Positions 34,561 through 46,837 are shown, numbered from the stretch's first letter. The stretch: DNA of 64,000 bases from Megascapheus bottae (GCA_024803745.1 JANJXV010000024.1:13407427-13471426); one strand, 5' to 3'. Numbers and translations: made by a program. The notes: generated by a model not told the origin, from the letters alone.

Positions 34561-35514
34561 AAAACAAACCTTTTCCAGACATAATTAAGAAAATTTATTG
34601 CCAATAGATTTGTATTGCACAAAATGTTAAAGTTATTTGGCAGAGAGAGTAAGATACTAGTGGAAATTTGGGAATCTACAAACAAGTGGAGAGAAATGAA
34701 AATGATAAAATGAGAGTAAATATAAAGCATATCTTCTTGTTCATGTTTTTTATTCTCTTTTAAAAAATTCACTAAAGATTTAATTGGAAAAAAAAGAGCA
34801 AACTGAGGAAGTGTTACAGGATTTATAACACTCAGAATTGAAACATGACCCCAAGGTTCACAGATTGGGAGGGGTTATGGCTGTTGAGAGATCCTTAAAC
34901 TAAACATGAGGTGATACATTATTTAAAGGTGGCCTGTAAAATCTTTAACAGGCACATTCTAAACCTTCGAGCAAGCACTTTTCAAAAGGGCATAACTAAT
35001 AAGACAAAAGTGGAGATAAAATGAATTAATAAAAATATGCAGTTGTTCTAAAGGTGGCAAAGAGAGAAAAAGAGCAGAAACTAATTGAAGCAAGTAAAAA
35101 CAAATAGCAAGATGTTGTTTAAATCCAACCAACTTGAAAATTTAAATAAATACCAATGATCTAAACCAGAGGTAGTTCACATCTAGCCTGCTGTCTGTTG
35201 TAAGAGAAGTTTTATTGGAATAAATTCATTAATTTATGTCCTGTCAATTATCTTCTTTCTTAACTATAGTGGCACAGTTGAGGATTTACAACAGAGGCTA
35301 GATGACTTGCAAAATAAAAAAAATATTGTCTGGCATTTTACAGAAAAGGCTTATCAACCCCTGGTATAAAAGGCAGTGATTGCCAGACTGGATAAAGTAA
35401 ATTAAGTCTATACTGCGTGTAAGAAAGACTCATTAAAAGTGTAGGTACATATTGATTACAAGTAAATTAGCAGAAAAGGTTTTTTATGTAAACACTAACC
35501 AAAAGACTTCAAAA
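34561..35514. other. Intergenic AT-rich sequence
   Basis: No gene or recent repeat recognised. Confidence 0.45.
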
Positions 35515-35700
35515 AGTGCTTCTGATTACAAGGAAATGGATGGACTAGAACGTATCATGTTAAGTGAGGTAAGCCAAGCTCAGAGAGACAACGGCACATG
35601 TTTTCCTTCATATGTGGATGGATGCTCTCACCCCAGACTTTGGGAGGTGATGTTTTCAAATGACTCCAACCCAGGCCAGAAAAAGGCCTTGGTATTATAA
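35515..35700 (+). mobile_element. LINE-1 3' region fragment, old
   Basis: AAGGAAATGGATGGACTAGA, then ATGTTAAGTGAGGTAAGCCA, is the LINE-1 block that follows the ORF2 stop. Confidence 0.75.
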
Positions 35701-37237
35701 TAGGTAATTTCGTTGCTGTCTCTTTTGTTACCTCACCATCTCTTTGATACCCAACCGGAGTTCATTCCTCGCTTTCCTTGATGTGGTGTCTAACATAAAG
35801 TAGACAATAAATATTGCCAAGAGGGAATTTCTATGACTGTGCTCATGAGGGCAGGTGGGAAATCAAAATACAGGATCTCTCTCCCTTTCTGACCGTGGTG
35901 ATTTTTAATTTTTTTTTCTGTATCTGTGTATCAGTACGTAAGATATAAGGGCAAAGTATCCCAAGTGATCAAATAGCGTCTTTTTGTTTGCTAAACCAAT
36001 GAGATTCACGCAGCACGTGTGAATAAATGTCTGCAAATGTCTTCCTAAGAAACAGGATACACCAGTGCCTGGAAATCAAATCAAGGCATGACGGAATGTG
36101 AAGGAAGCCTAATCAATGGCCTTAGCAGCTGAAGCAGGAGTCGGAGAGCAGAAGGGGTCTTCCCGGAGTGCTGACAGTGGAGCCCAGGAAGAAACATTTG
36201 TCATCATGTCTCCGGCCCTGTCAAGGGAAGGCATTGCCTTTTGACCAGTAGACACGAATATGCTGTCTGCCCCGTCTCCCTATGGGTGCCACGGAGCTCA
36301 GCCAGCTCCCTCCCTTGGTTCTGATTTCATGCTCACAAACAACTCTTGATTATAATTTGGCTCCCCAACTACATTTTCCAACAGGAGAGAATGCGGTGAC
36401 CAGCAAACATGAACATCTGGTCCATTTGGCAAGAAGCCTCTTCTTTGTATATGAATGCATTGGTGTTCTGGTTTATACATCAGTCAGTTTATACACTCCA
36501 AAGGTTGCAGAGGTGCTCATTCTCCCAGCTCAGCTAAGCCTGCCAGCAAGGCCCTGATCCCTCTCGCCCTCCCCCACCCCCCACATCCTTGGCCTAGATA
36601 GAGGACAGAGTGTGTGACAAGTCAGCTCCAGCTCTTCCAGGATGGGGTCAAGTCCATCTATCTAGCTTAGAGCTTACCACTTCCCCCTAGAGAAAAAGCT
36701 CTGGGCCACTAGCAGTGCGCATGGGCAGGACTGGCCTCTGGGACCTCCTGCTCTTTAGAAATCTGGTCTCAGCCCATGATTTGGCTCTCATTTCCCATAG
36801 AGTTGTTTCCTGGATAAAACGTTCATTCACTGTTCCTTGATAATACTTTCATTCACGTTAGCAAATCGCTTTCCAAGGCTGGAGAGTGTGGGAAATATTT
36901 CTGGAGTGCGTGGTTGGAGTTGAGCTGAGTCCGTTGGAGAGGGTTCACTCTGTCACGGGCTCAGACAAAGTTGGAATGGAAGATGAAGAGGGAGGAGGTC
37001 TCAAGATTGACATTGCGCTTGGACAATTTCTATGGGCCCTGTGGGCCTCCACGAGTGACCTTGGTAGGCCTGTGGGTTTGCCTTTGCTGTTGTGGTGGTG
37101 GTTTGTAGAGTTCTTGGTCTCCACTTTGAATCCTAAAAAAGTTTGCGTTAAGTGAGACAGGAAAAAGGCATTGGATGCATTTAGTTGATGTCTAAGTAAA
37201 ATAAAACTTGGCAAACTTGTAATTAAGTAAAAGTATG
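35701..37237. other. Intergenic unique sequence of higher GC
   Basis: About 1.5 kb free of recognisable repeats, with more G+C than its surroundings. Frames at 36282-36557, 36886-37155 and 36945-37382 have no family match I know. A conserved non-coding element is possible but not shown. Confidence 0.45.
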
Positions 37238-37478
37238 CTTTTTTTTTTTGTCCGTCGTGTGGTTTGAACACTGGGCCTGGACATGTACCTGAGCTCTTCA
37301 AGCTTAAGACTAGTGTTTTTACCACTTGAGCCACAGCACCACTTCCAGTTTTCTGGCAGTTAATTGGAGATAAGAGTCTCACAGACTTTGGTGCCTGGGC
37401 TGGCTTTAAACCCAGATCCTCAGATCTCAGCCTCTCTAGTAGCTAGAATTACAGCATGAGCCACCAGCACCTGCTATC
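37238..37478 (-). mobile_element. 7SL/B1-like + Geo-arm SINE
   Basis: Poly-T at the left, both arms complete, minus strand; left arm end CATGAGCCACCAGCACCTGC. Confidence 0.88.
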
Positions 37479-37745
37479 TTTTCTTTCTAAAAGGAACTGA
37501 TTGCAGAGCAAGTAAAATGTCAATAAAGCATTGCATCAATAGGATCTCATGGTTCTCTATGAAATATGCTATTTCAATTAAGTTATGTTCGGGCAAATAT
37601 GTTCCCCTTAGTACAGTTCAAATATAACTTTTATTTTACATTAAAAAAAAAAACAAGACATGAAGGAAACAGCTGGAGGGTTCCTTGAGGCAACAGTCAG
37701 ACTAATGGAGCCAGTGACCTGGCTTCTGCAATAAATCAAACTCTG

Positions 37746-37829
37746 CAAGGTATGGTCCAAGTGGTAGAGTGCCAGCCATGAGCACAAAGGCCAAGGGAGC
37801 GTTCGAGGTCCTAAATTCCAGTTATTGTA

Positions 37830-37871
<42 letters not shown>
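37746..37871 (+). mobile_element. SINE right arm with (CA)n tail
   Basis: CCAAGTGGTAGAGTGCCAGC is the Geo-arm core without a left arm, followed by a CA array at 37831-37871. Confidence 0.72.
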
Positions 37872-37873
<2 letters not shown>

Positions 37874-37956
37874 CATTTGCAATCTGCCACCCCTCAATGC
37901 TATGTTCAAAAAGACTTTTTTTTTCCACTGTCAGTTTGGTTTTATTTCTTTTTTTT

Positions 37957-38046
37957 TCATATATTTTTTATTGTAATTAATAGAAGGGTTACATGATATT
38001 TGCCAGACAGAAGGTGCATTAATTCACATACATTGATACCCTTCCT
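37957..38046 (-). mobile_element. LINE-1 3' end, very short
   Basis: Reverse complement of the LINE-1 terminus (AAGGGTATCAATGTATGTGA on the minus strand). Only about 90 bases were kept. Confidence 0.82.
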
Positions 38047-38829
38047 CGAAAGGACTTTTTAAAAGGGGACATATCAAAGAAGGTGAAATGGATGGGTCTA
38101 GATCAGATATCAATTTGTACAACTTACAAATTTCTTTGTTTTTTTTTTTAGCCAACAGGGAAATTGGATTGAGTAATCGACAAAATAAAACTTAAAATGG
38201 AAAAACCACTGAAGAATGTTTTAAAGAGTATATTTAATAATATATAATTTAAAGTATTACATATAAATGTACAGAATGAGTAAAAGTATTTTGATGTGGG
38301 TAAGACACTACATTCTTTTTACTATGATGATTCATATAATATGAAATCATTCCCTTGTTGGATATGCAATTCAGAGGAGTTTATATATTGACAAGGTTGT
38401 CATTCCTACCATATAATTCCTAAACAATTTTATCACTCCAAAAAGCAGCTTCAGAATTCACTAGTAGTCACTCTTCATCTTCCTCCTTTCCCAGGCCTGG
38501 TAAGTAATAATCTACTCTCTCTATGAGTTGTTTTTAGTTGCTTATTATAGACATTTTAGTAAATGGAACCATATGATATATGGTCTTTTGTGTCTGGTTT
38601 CCTTCACTAATCGTGTAATGCTTCCAAAGTTTCTCTGTACTGTAGTATATATCACCAACAAATTCCTTTTCCTCTTGTACAAATATAGTACATTTGTTTA
38701 GCTTTCATCAGTTGATGAATACTTGGGATATTTTGACCTTTTGACTATTGTGAATAACGCTACCAGGAACACTCACATACAGGATTTTGTGTGAATATGT
38801 CTTCATATATTGTCATAGAGTAATTACAT

Positions 38830-39045
38830 TTTTTTTTTGGTGGTACTGGGGTTTGAACTCAGGGCTTTGTAGATTCTAGCCAGGAGATATACAGCTTGAA
38901 CTATGCCCTCTGCTGCTTGGTTATTTTTCAGGTAAGATCTTGATTTTGGCTGGGGTTGGCCTTAAGCCCTGATTCTCCTGATCTCTCTCCATCTCCAGGG
39001 TGGCTGGGATTACAGATGTGAGCTACCATACTTGACCAAACTAAC
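38830..39045 (-). mobile_element. B1-like/ID SINE, old
   Basis: TACTGGGGTTTGAACTCAGG at the left and GGCTGGGATTACAGATGTGA at the right mark a minus-strand two-arm SINE. Confidence 0.75.
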
Positions 39046-39189
39046 TTCTGAGGAAACGCTAAACTGCTTTCCAAAGCTAACACTTGCTGATTTCTTTAAT
39101 TAATTAGTTATTTTATGAAAAATGAAACAACCCTGCCTGACTATGTATGAAGGGACCTGTTACGGTGGTTTTGTTTTCCCTTTTTCTTT

Positions 39190-39428
39190 ATTTTGTTGGT
39201 TATGGCACTTGAATTCAGGGCCTGTGTGCTGTTCCTGAGCTTTTTCCACTCAAGCCGAGTGCTCTACCACTTTGGGCCTCAGCTCTACTTTCAGTTTCCT
39301 GGTGGTTCACTGGAGATAAGAGTCTCAGGGACTTTGTCCTGCCCGGATTCACTTCAAACTGTGATCTTCACTCAGATCTCAGCTTCCTGAGTAGCTAGGA
39401 TTACAGGTTTGAGCCACTGGCGTCCACC
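39190..39428 (-). mobile_element. 7SL/B1-like + Geo-arm SINE
   Basis: Both arms on the minus strand. Flanked by two diverged copies of a roughly 85-base segment rather than a short target duplication. Confidence 0.85.
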
Positions 39429-40171
39429 TTGTTTTTTAATTTAAATTTAATGAATTAACTCATTTTGTTGAAACCCACCTTATTACGTATGAAGGGACAT
39501 CTTTTTTGTGGTTTTGCTTTTCCTTTTCTTCTGGGTAATGATGTTGAGCAACTTTTCATGCACTAATTGGCCATTTTTATGCCTTCTTTGAAAATGGTTA
39601 AATCATTCAGCTATTTCTCAATTTTAAAACTAGATTATTCTTTTATGCAGATAAACTAAGATAACTATTTTATATATTCCTGGTACAATCTTTACTAGAT
39701 GACACAATTTGCAAATGTTTTCTCTTTTTCTCATTCTCATGACTAGCTTTTAAAATACAGCATATTTTAATAAAATCCAATTTATCTTTTCTCTTGTGCT
39801 CTTGGTATCATATCTAAGAAACCATTTCAGACTTAAATTTATGAAGAGGATTTGCTATTACTTTCCTTCTAAGAGTTTTATTGTTTTAGTTCTTACATTT
39901 AAGTTAGATCTTTGATTCATTTTGAGATTTTTTTAAATGTGGAAATCACACATTTTCAAAGGGTCCATGTTAATCTTTTTCTATATTATTCCAATTTTAT
40001 ATTATGTGTGAAGAGAGCACTTGAATTGATTTTTGTATGTTAGTATGACATAGAGACCTAACCTCATTATTTTAAATGCAGATATGCAGTTGTCCCAGAA
40101 ACATTTGTTATAAGGAGAATCCCCTCCCACTTCTTAAGTGCTTTTGACAACCTCATCAAAAATCTATCTGT

Positions 40172-40530
40172 TGGGTGCTGGTGGCCCACACCTGTAATCC
40201 TAGTGACTTAGGGGTCTGAGATCTGAGGATCTCCATTCAAAATCTGAAAATCTGTGAGACAGGGAGAGGTGGGGGAGGGAAAGTGGGATGAAAACAATGG
40301 GAAGGGGTAGCATATTCAAGAAGTAATGTACTCACTACTTTACACATGTAACTGTAACCCCTCTATACATCACCCTCATAATAAAATAAAATCTGTGAGA
40401 TCCTCATCTTCAATTACCCACCAAAAAGCTGGAAGTCAAAGTCAAGGAAGGCTCAGGTGGTAGAGCAAAAAGAAAGGAAAAAAAAGGGACAGTGCCCAGG
40501 CCCTGAATTCAAGACCCAGTACCAGCACAC
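40172..40530 (+). mobile_element. 7SL/B1-like + Geo-arm SINE, split by a LINE-1
   Basis: Left arm at 40172-40246, right arm at 40401-40530, ending in a CA array at 40526-40548. A tiny LINE-1 separates them. Confidence 0.88.
40260..40387 (+). mobile_element. LINE-1 micro-insertion inside a SINE
   Basis: Only the last 128 bases of a LINE-1 (ending AACTGTAACCCCTCTATACA and an A-rich tail). Exact target duplication AAAATCTGTGAGA at 40247-40259 and 40388-40400. Confidence 0.95.
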
Positions 40531-40754
40531 ACACACACACACACACATTCAATTGACCTTAAATGTATGGCTTTATTTCTAAATAATCATGTATTTGTTC
40601 TTGTAGGATACCATAAGTCTTGAAATTTGAAGGTGGAGATGTAAGTTCTTCAACTTTGCCCTTTACCAAGATTTCTGGGCTCCTCTGTAACCCTTTGCAT
40701 CTCCATTTGAATTTTAGAATCAGCTTGGCAATTTATGTAAAGGAAATGCATTTA

Positions 40755-40983
40755 AACCAGGTATGGTGGCTTATGTCTGTAATTCTAGCTACTCAGGAGG
40801 CTGAGATCTGAGGATTAAGGCTCAAAGCCAGCCCGGGCACTAAAGAACATGACACTCCTATTTCCAATTAACTACTAGAAAATGGAAAGTGGGGCTTGGC
40901 TCAAGGGTAACGTGGTAGCCTTGAGCTGAAGAGCTCAGGGACAGGGCCTAGGCCCATCGTTCAGGCCCCATGGCCCACAAAAA
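40755..40983 (+). mobile_element. 7SL/B1-like + Geo-arm SINE
   Basis: Both arms, A-tail and an exact target duplication AAATGCATTTA at 40744-40754 and 40984-40994. Confidence 0.93.
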
Positions 40984-41165
40984 AAATGCATTTAGGATTT
41001 TCCTAGGGTTTGTATGGACTCTAATAGAGCACTTTGGGGGAATTTTGCCTTCTTAACATCATCAACATCAACAACAAAATCTTCTAAATAAAGAACAGGA
41101 TGTTTTTCCATTAGTTTAGATCTTCTTTCCTCCAACAATGTCTCACAGTTTTTATTTTATAAGTC

Positions 41166-42005
41166 TTACATTTCTTCTGTGTCAGTACAGGAGACGCCTC
41201 ATGAGCTTTGCTGATCATATATGCCTTGTCCTGAGCAGAAACCTAAGTAGAGCATACTCAGAGCCTTCTAGAGTCCCAAGAATCCACAGATCTTTTTGAA
41301 ACCCCTTTGGACATTTCGCTCTCTGATTTTTCCTTTAAGCTTCTTTGGTTAGTCTATTATTTGTCACAACCATTATTCACAGACTCAAGCAGCCATGAAG
41401 TTAAACAATTAGCTCTAATTGTTTTTGACAAACATCCCAAGGAAAAGGGGTTATTTACCCTGATGAACTCTAATCAAACAGAGCAAGCCTTGCAAGTAGG
41501 GTCTCCAGGGAAACACCAGATAGGTAAAATAATGAAAATTCTTTATGAATGAGCCTTTTAAGAAATACCAACTCCTTCAGAGCTCAGGGAGAGAGTACTG
41601 CCCTCTCTGTGACTGCCAGGCTGCGGATTTTCATTGTCATTGCAGGCGCTTTGTTTTCAAGGCTACTGTGGACTGGAAAGAGGGGCATGGGAACAGGGCA
41701 AGTAATCACAAAACTCATGGGTTTACTGAGATTCCTTAAGCTTTTCTTGAATAAATGCTCCTTCAGTTGCTACATGCCTTAGTTAATTTCCAGAGTTCTG
41801 AGAAAGTTGTGTCTGATATATACGTATATATATTTACAAATGTTATTACTGCTTTTATGAAGGAGCAGATGGTGAGGTTCATGTTCAGTAATCTTCGCAA
41901 ACATCACTCAGCAATAGTAATTTCTTGGTGATGGTCATGTGATATTTTATTTTGTAGTATTGGTTCATCTAAATTTTGTGTTTTTCTACAATACAAATGT
42001 ATATT
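41166..42005. other. Intergenic unique sequence
   Basis: No gene recognised. Overlapping short frames at 41545-41782 have no support. Confidence 0.45.
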
Positions 42006-42085
42006 GTAATATGTAATACACATGTGTTATATGTTACAATATATAATACATATGTGTTATATGTTACAACATATAATACATAAAT
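42006..42085 (+). repeat. AT-rich minisatellite
   Basis: About two to three imperfect copies of a unit near 35 bases, each with GTGTTATATGTTACAA and ATAATACATA. Confidence 0.8.
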
Positions 42086-42511
42086 GTATATTTTAATAAT
42101 GATGGCTGGTTATCATAGTGATAATGATGGATTCTTCATATGTAAATATGAGGGGGGATCTAAAGCTGAAACCATGAGACTTCAGATGCCATCTTGCAGT
42201 GAATTTGGCTGTTTGGACCAGGAATCGGGAACTAGTAACATTTTTTTTTTCCTTATTGGTCATTAGTGATCACTGTCACTTTACCTCTGGTATCTAGAAA
42301 TAAATCCTTTAAAGTGCAAAGGCTGTTTGATGCTTGCAAAGAGAATAGTTGGTTCTGAGGAAGAGCTCACAAGGATAGAGGAGAATCATTGTTAGGGCAC
42401 GCATATGCTTGGTTTTTGTTTCTTTTTTTTTTCTGGAACAATTGCAGTTTATCCATTTTATTATAGCATAATAAATAGGTTCCACTTTTCACTCTCAAAA
42501 GAGCCTCAATT
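42086..42511. other. Intergenic unique sequence
   Basis: Nothing recognised. Confidence 0.45.
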
Positions 42512-42713
42512 TGGGGGCTGGGAGTTTGGCCTAGTGGTAGAGTGCTTGCCTAGCATGCACAAAGGCCCAGGTTCGATTCCTTGGTACCCCATACATACAA
42601 AAAAGCAGGAATGGTGCTAAGGCTCAAGTGGTAGAGCTCTAGCCTTGAGAAAGTCCAAGGACAGTGCTCAGGCCCTGAGCTCAAGCCCAGGACTGGCAAA
42701 AAAAAAAAAAAGA
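42512..42713 (+). mobile_element. IDL-Geo-type SINE
   Basis: Full dimer with A-tail. AAAAGAGCC occurs at 42497-42505 and again after the tail, a probable target duplication. Confidence 0.92.
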
Positions 42714-43856
42714 GCCATCTTAGTTGTTATCCAGGCAAGTGATGGGACAGATATCCATGGCTTAGAAATCATAGAACACATGGAACCCTAAAGGATCCAC
42801 TCCAGTATCAGGAACAGAGGATGAACACTAAAAAGCCTGAGCTTTCCCCCAACCTCGCTCCAGCAAAGGCATAGAGGTGTCCCCTCATAGTTTTTCTGGT
42901 ATCTTTCGGGCTTCCATTTTGGGGGTGAGCACTACATCTAACTCCCACCTGCTCTGTCCAACACAAACAAGCCCACCTCCAGCCTCTTGAGTTACTGGTA
43001 GAGCTGCTGTGTCATAGTCCTTTTGGGCTCCTTGGGCTTGGGGATCTTAGTACTGTGTTCTCTGCCCACAGGAGGTGCTGTTGCTGGTGTCTTGGTGACT
43101 GTAACTTGGCTGATGCTACTCTGAAGGTGGAAGAAATGAAATTCATTTTGGCTAAGCACACAGGTAAGTGATGAGGGTGGTTAGATGGAAACTGAGTCCT
43201 CATGACCAAAGCTGAGATCAAGGCCTCAGGATTCAGAGTAGCTGGTAAGCGCAAAATCTGTCTGTAGTCAAGAGACTTTCCTTGGTCCTCTTGGCTGAGA
43301 GAAGACAGCTCCTTTCAGTACCTTTTTAATTTTGGAGGTGAGAAACACCAGGAAAAAAATCTGAATATGCACATGTCTGGGGTAAATGTCTGGACATTGT
43401 TCACTGAGAAAAAAAAAAACAAAACAGATGGAGTTGGAATCCAGAAACATTCCCACAGCAGTGTAAACCCTCTTTATAAAAACGATCTTTCCACAAAGGG
43501 TAAGGAGGCAAGGTGGATGCTATTCTCTGAACGCCAGTTCTCACCCTCCCATGCAGTCCTGCAGGCATGGGTTTGGGGTGTTGCTAATGCAATGTTCTTT
43601 CAAAACAGAGCTGGTGATTAGGTGTGAGGAGAATCAGCAGGGGCAGTCAAACCTCTCATATAATATCAAGCCATACTGAACTAGAGTCAGTAGAAAGGAA
43701 GGCTTGTTTAAAAAGTATGCCGAGTATGCCTACAAAATCTTCTGCCTTACTTTGTTCCCTTTTATTCCTGTGAATATAGAGAATTACATCCACTGATTGT
43801 TCAAACGATGTAGTCTTTTTTCTTGGAATAAATTTCACTGGTCATGATGTATTATC
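42714..43856. other. Intergenic unique sequence
   Basis: No gene recognised. The frames at 43012-43254 and 43367-43621 have no family match. Confidence 0.45.
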
Positions 43857-44066
43857 TTTTTTTTTTTTTTTTTTTTTTTTTGCCAGTCCTGGGCTTAAGC
43901 TCAGAGCCTGAGCACTGTCCTTGGATTTTTCTCAAGGCTACAGCTCTACCACTTGAGCCTCAGCACCACTTCCAGCTTTGTCTAAGTATGTGGTACCAAG
44001 GAATCAAACCCAGGTCTTCGTGCATGCTAGGCAAGCACTTTACCACTAGGCCAAACTCCCGGCCTC
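43857..44066 (-). mobile_element. IDL-Geo-type SINE
   Basis: Long poly-T, both arms. TGTATTATC at 43848-43856 and 44067-44075. Confidence 0.93.
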
Positions 44067-44334
44067 TGTATTATCATTTTTATATAGTGCTTCAGTCAAT
44101 GTATTAATATTTTGTCTATTTCTATACGCATGTGTATACAGATATTGGCCTGGAATTTTGTTTGATTGTAATGTATGTGGTCTCATTATTAAGGCATTTG
44201 TTTCATAAAATGAATTGAGAAGTGTTCTATCCTCTGTTTGCTGAGTTTCTGTAAAACTGATATTTTTTTCTTAAATAGTAGAAATCAGTGAAACCATCTG
44301 GTCTTCAGGTTTTTCTTATGACTGCTTACATTCC

Positions 44335-44650
44335 ATTTTATTGAGTTATAATTTATAAGCAAAAAAATGCCCCATTTTCAAGTGTATAATGCAATGAATT
44401 TGGATAAGTGTGCACAGCCATATATCCACAACTGTAGTCAATTCTCTTGGTCTGAAAACTTGCCCTGTGCTAGTATACCACCGATCTGTTTTGGTTACTA
44501 TGGATTAGCATTGTATTATCTAGAATTTTGTCTATATAGAGTCATGGTGGTATTCTTGTTTATCACACTGTTTCTTAGAAATATTATTTTATTTTTTATT
44601 GGCCCACAATTTTACATATCTATGGGATATAATATGGCATTTTAACACAC
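44335..44650 (-). mobile_element. Possible old LINE-1 3' UTR
   Basis: TATTGAGTTATAATTTATAA and later GTGCACAGCCATATATCCAC resemble the complement of an old LINE-1 3' UTR. Confidence 0.4.
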
Positions 44651-44716
44651 AGATATATAATGTGTAAGAATACAGTCAGATTAATTGGCATTTCTATCAT
44701 TTCATCATAACTTTTT

Positions 44717-44939
44717 TTTTGGTCATAGGGCTTAAACTATGGGCCTCTGTGCTGTCCCTGAGCCCTTCAGGTCAAGGCTATTGCCCTACTGATTGAGCCA
44801 CAGCGCCACTTCTGGTTTTCTGGTGGTTTAATTGGCGTTAAGAGTCTCACGGACTTCAGTGCCTGGCTTTGAACCATGATCCTCAGATCTCAGCCTCCCG
44901 AGTAAGCTAGGATTACAGGTGTGAGCCACCACGCCTGGC
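44717..44939 (-). mobile_element. 7SL/B1-like + Geo-arm SINE (first at this target)
   Basis: Both arms. TCATCATAACTTTTT at 44702-44716 and 44940-44954. Confidence 0.93.
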
Positions 44940-44961
44940 TCATCATAACTTTTTGGTATGT

Positions 44962-45192
44962 GTTTACTAGTCCTGGGGCTTGGACTTGGGGACCTGAGTA
45001 CTGTCCAGTACTGAGTTTCTTTTACTAAAGGTTAATGCTCTACCACTTAATTTAGAACTATACTTACAGCTTTTAAAAGTAGTTTATTGGAGATAGAAGT
45101 CTCATGGACTTTCCTCCTTTGGCTAGCTTTGAACCTCGGTCCTCAGACTGCAGCCTCCTGAGTAGCAAGGATTACAGACATGAGCTACCAGC
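44962..45192 (-). mobile_element. 7SL/B1-like + Geo-arm SINE (second at this target)
   Basis: An older, more diverged copy. ATCATAACT recurs to its right at 45193-45202, giving a third copy of the target. Confidence 0.85.
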
Positions 45193-45221
45193 AATCATAA
45201 CTATTTTAAAAGACTGAATGG

Positions 45222-45430
45222 GACATGGCAGTGTATGTAGCCTGTAATCTAAACCCTGAGGAGGCTGAGTTTGACTCTGAGGCTAATCTGGGTACATAGC
45301 AACACCCGGTCTCAAAAAACAATAATAAAAACCAACAAACGAAAAAAGTGGGGACATGTCTCAATTGGTAGAGTGCTTGCCCAGCATGCCTGAGGCCCTG
45401 AGATCAAATCCAGTACTGAAAAAGAGAAAA
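45222..45430 (+). mobile_element. B1-like + ID SINE
   Basis: ACATGGCAGTGTATGTAGCC left arm, and an ID arm with AATTGGTAGAGTGCTTGCCC. Confidence 0.75.
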
Positions 45431-45547
45431 ACGAAAGACTTACCCATGTAATAGCAGTCATCAGAACTTATTATTAAACATGGAGATAGAGCACAATTTG
45501 TAGATCTATTCACCTGTTAATGGCAGTTGACTTATTTCCCCAGATTT

Positions 45548-45815
45548 TATTTGATTTATTTTGATGGTATTAGAGTTTGAACTCCCCTATCTGAGCCCAT
45601 TTTTTGCCTTAGTTATCTTTCAGATAGGGTCTCAGACTTTTTGCCTGGGCCCCAATCCCTTGCCTAAGCCTCACCCATAACTGAGATTAGAGACACATGC
45701 CACCATTGCCTTGCTTGTCTGTTGAGATGATGTCATTGACTTGTGCCCAAGCTTTCCTGATCCTACCTAATCTCTGCCTCCCAAGGAGCTAGAATTACAG
45801 GTAGTTGACTTCTGG
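45548..45815 (-). mobile_element. Two degraded B1-like arms
   Basis: Complement shows B1-like blocks; plus-strand landmarks are GATAGGGTCTCAGACTTTTT and CTAATCTCTGCCTCCCAAGG. Confidence 0.6.
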
Positions 45816-45974
45816 CCAATCACCAGCAAAGGAATAGGGAACTCAGACAATCTTTAAGTAATTGGGTTCCTAAAACAAGAAGAAGGAACTTGGAAGCAGA
45901 TTTTTTGTTTTTCCTCAAAGATTTTAGATGAAGACTCAATTTGACTGATGTAAAGTCTTGTAATAAACTAAATA

Positions 45975-46385
45975 AAAAACCTTGGACTGTCCTAGCAGAG
46001 ATTTACAATAGAACAAAACCTAGATACATAAGGCCACATAGTATGACGCTAAATGAAAGGACCTCTAAGATATAGAAACAAAAGCCATATAATGAGTGAT
46101 TGTTGTCCTTGATGTACTATGTTATCCCTCATCTCTTTTGCTGTCCCTTGGTTATCTCATATTGTTACAGTATCTCACCTTGTTATCTGATATATTGTAT
46201 ATATGCATATTTGGTTATTTGAAATCTGATAGGGAAGGGGGGAAAACGAGTGAGGGGCGGGGTGGGGAGGAAGGAAATGGGGACCAAGACATGAGAAAGG
46301 GTATCAATGTTTGTGAAGTAATGCACCTTCTATCTGGCGAATATAATGTAACCCTTCTATTAATTACAATGAAAAATATATGGAA
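45975..46385 (+). mobile_element. LINE-1 3' UTR, 5'-truncated
   Basis: From CTTGGACTGTCCTAGCAGAG through the G-rich block to AACCCTTCTATTAATTACAA. The frame with the KGINVCE-type peptide is translated 3' UTR, not a gene. Confidence 0.85.
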
Positions 46386-46445
46386 AAATTGCCTCACCAA
46401 AAAAACAAAAACAAAAAAACCCAACCATTCTTTTGTCAGGCTTTT

Positions 46446-46663
46446 TTTTTCTTTCTTTCTTTTTTTTGTAGGTCATGGGGCTTGAACTCTGCCTGGGTGC
46501 TGTCCTGAGCTCTTCAGCTCAAAGCTACTCACAAGTTTTTTGGAGGTTAATTGGAGATAAGAGTCTCAGGTCCTTTTGTGCCTGGGCTGGCTTTGAACCT
46601 TGATCCTCAGATCTCAGCCTCTTGAGTAGCTAGGACTACAGGCGTGAGCCACTGCGCCCCACA
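46446..46663 (-). mobile_element. 7SL/B1-like + Geo-arm SINE
   Basis: Poly-T, both arms, and an exact target duplication TGTCAGGCTTTT at 46434-46445 and 46664-46675. Confidence 0.94.
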
Positions 46664-46837
46664 TGTCAGGCTTTTAATGGGTAGAACTGTGAGTAAATAT
46701 GTGGCAATTGTCTTAAGCCGTGAAGTTGATAGTACTTTATTATATAAAAATAGAAAACGAAGACAATCCTTTATCTCTGCTATTATTCCACACTTTGAAG
46801 TCTGTTGTTTCTGAAGTTAATCTAGGCACTCTAGACT

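Larger units (their letters stand above)
38380..41165 (-). mobile_element. Old LINE-1 ORF2/3' region, multiply interrupted
   Basis: The complement follows LINE-1 from reverse transcriptase ORF2 (right) to the 3' end (left). Plus-strand landmarks are CAGTTGTCCCAGAAACATTT near 40087 and TTTGAATTTTAGAATCAGCT near 40707. SINEs interrupt it at 38830, 39190, 40172 and 40755. No intact frame remains. Confidence 0.75.

Noticed and set aside
36945..37382. 145-codon minus-strand open frame
   Set aside because: Its first third is SINE; the rest shows no coding signs.
42006..42085. Short regularly repeated units that might suggest an array
   Set aside because: An AT-rich minisatellite with no spacer-repeat structure; not CRISPR.
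46096..46485. Repeated KGINVCE/LLSGEYNVT-type peptide seen at several places
   Set aside because: It is translated LINE-1 3' UTR, present wherever that UTR occurs.
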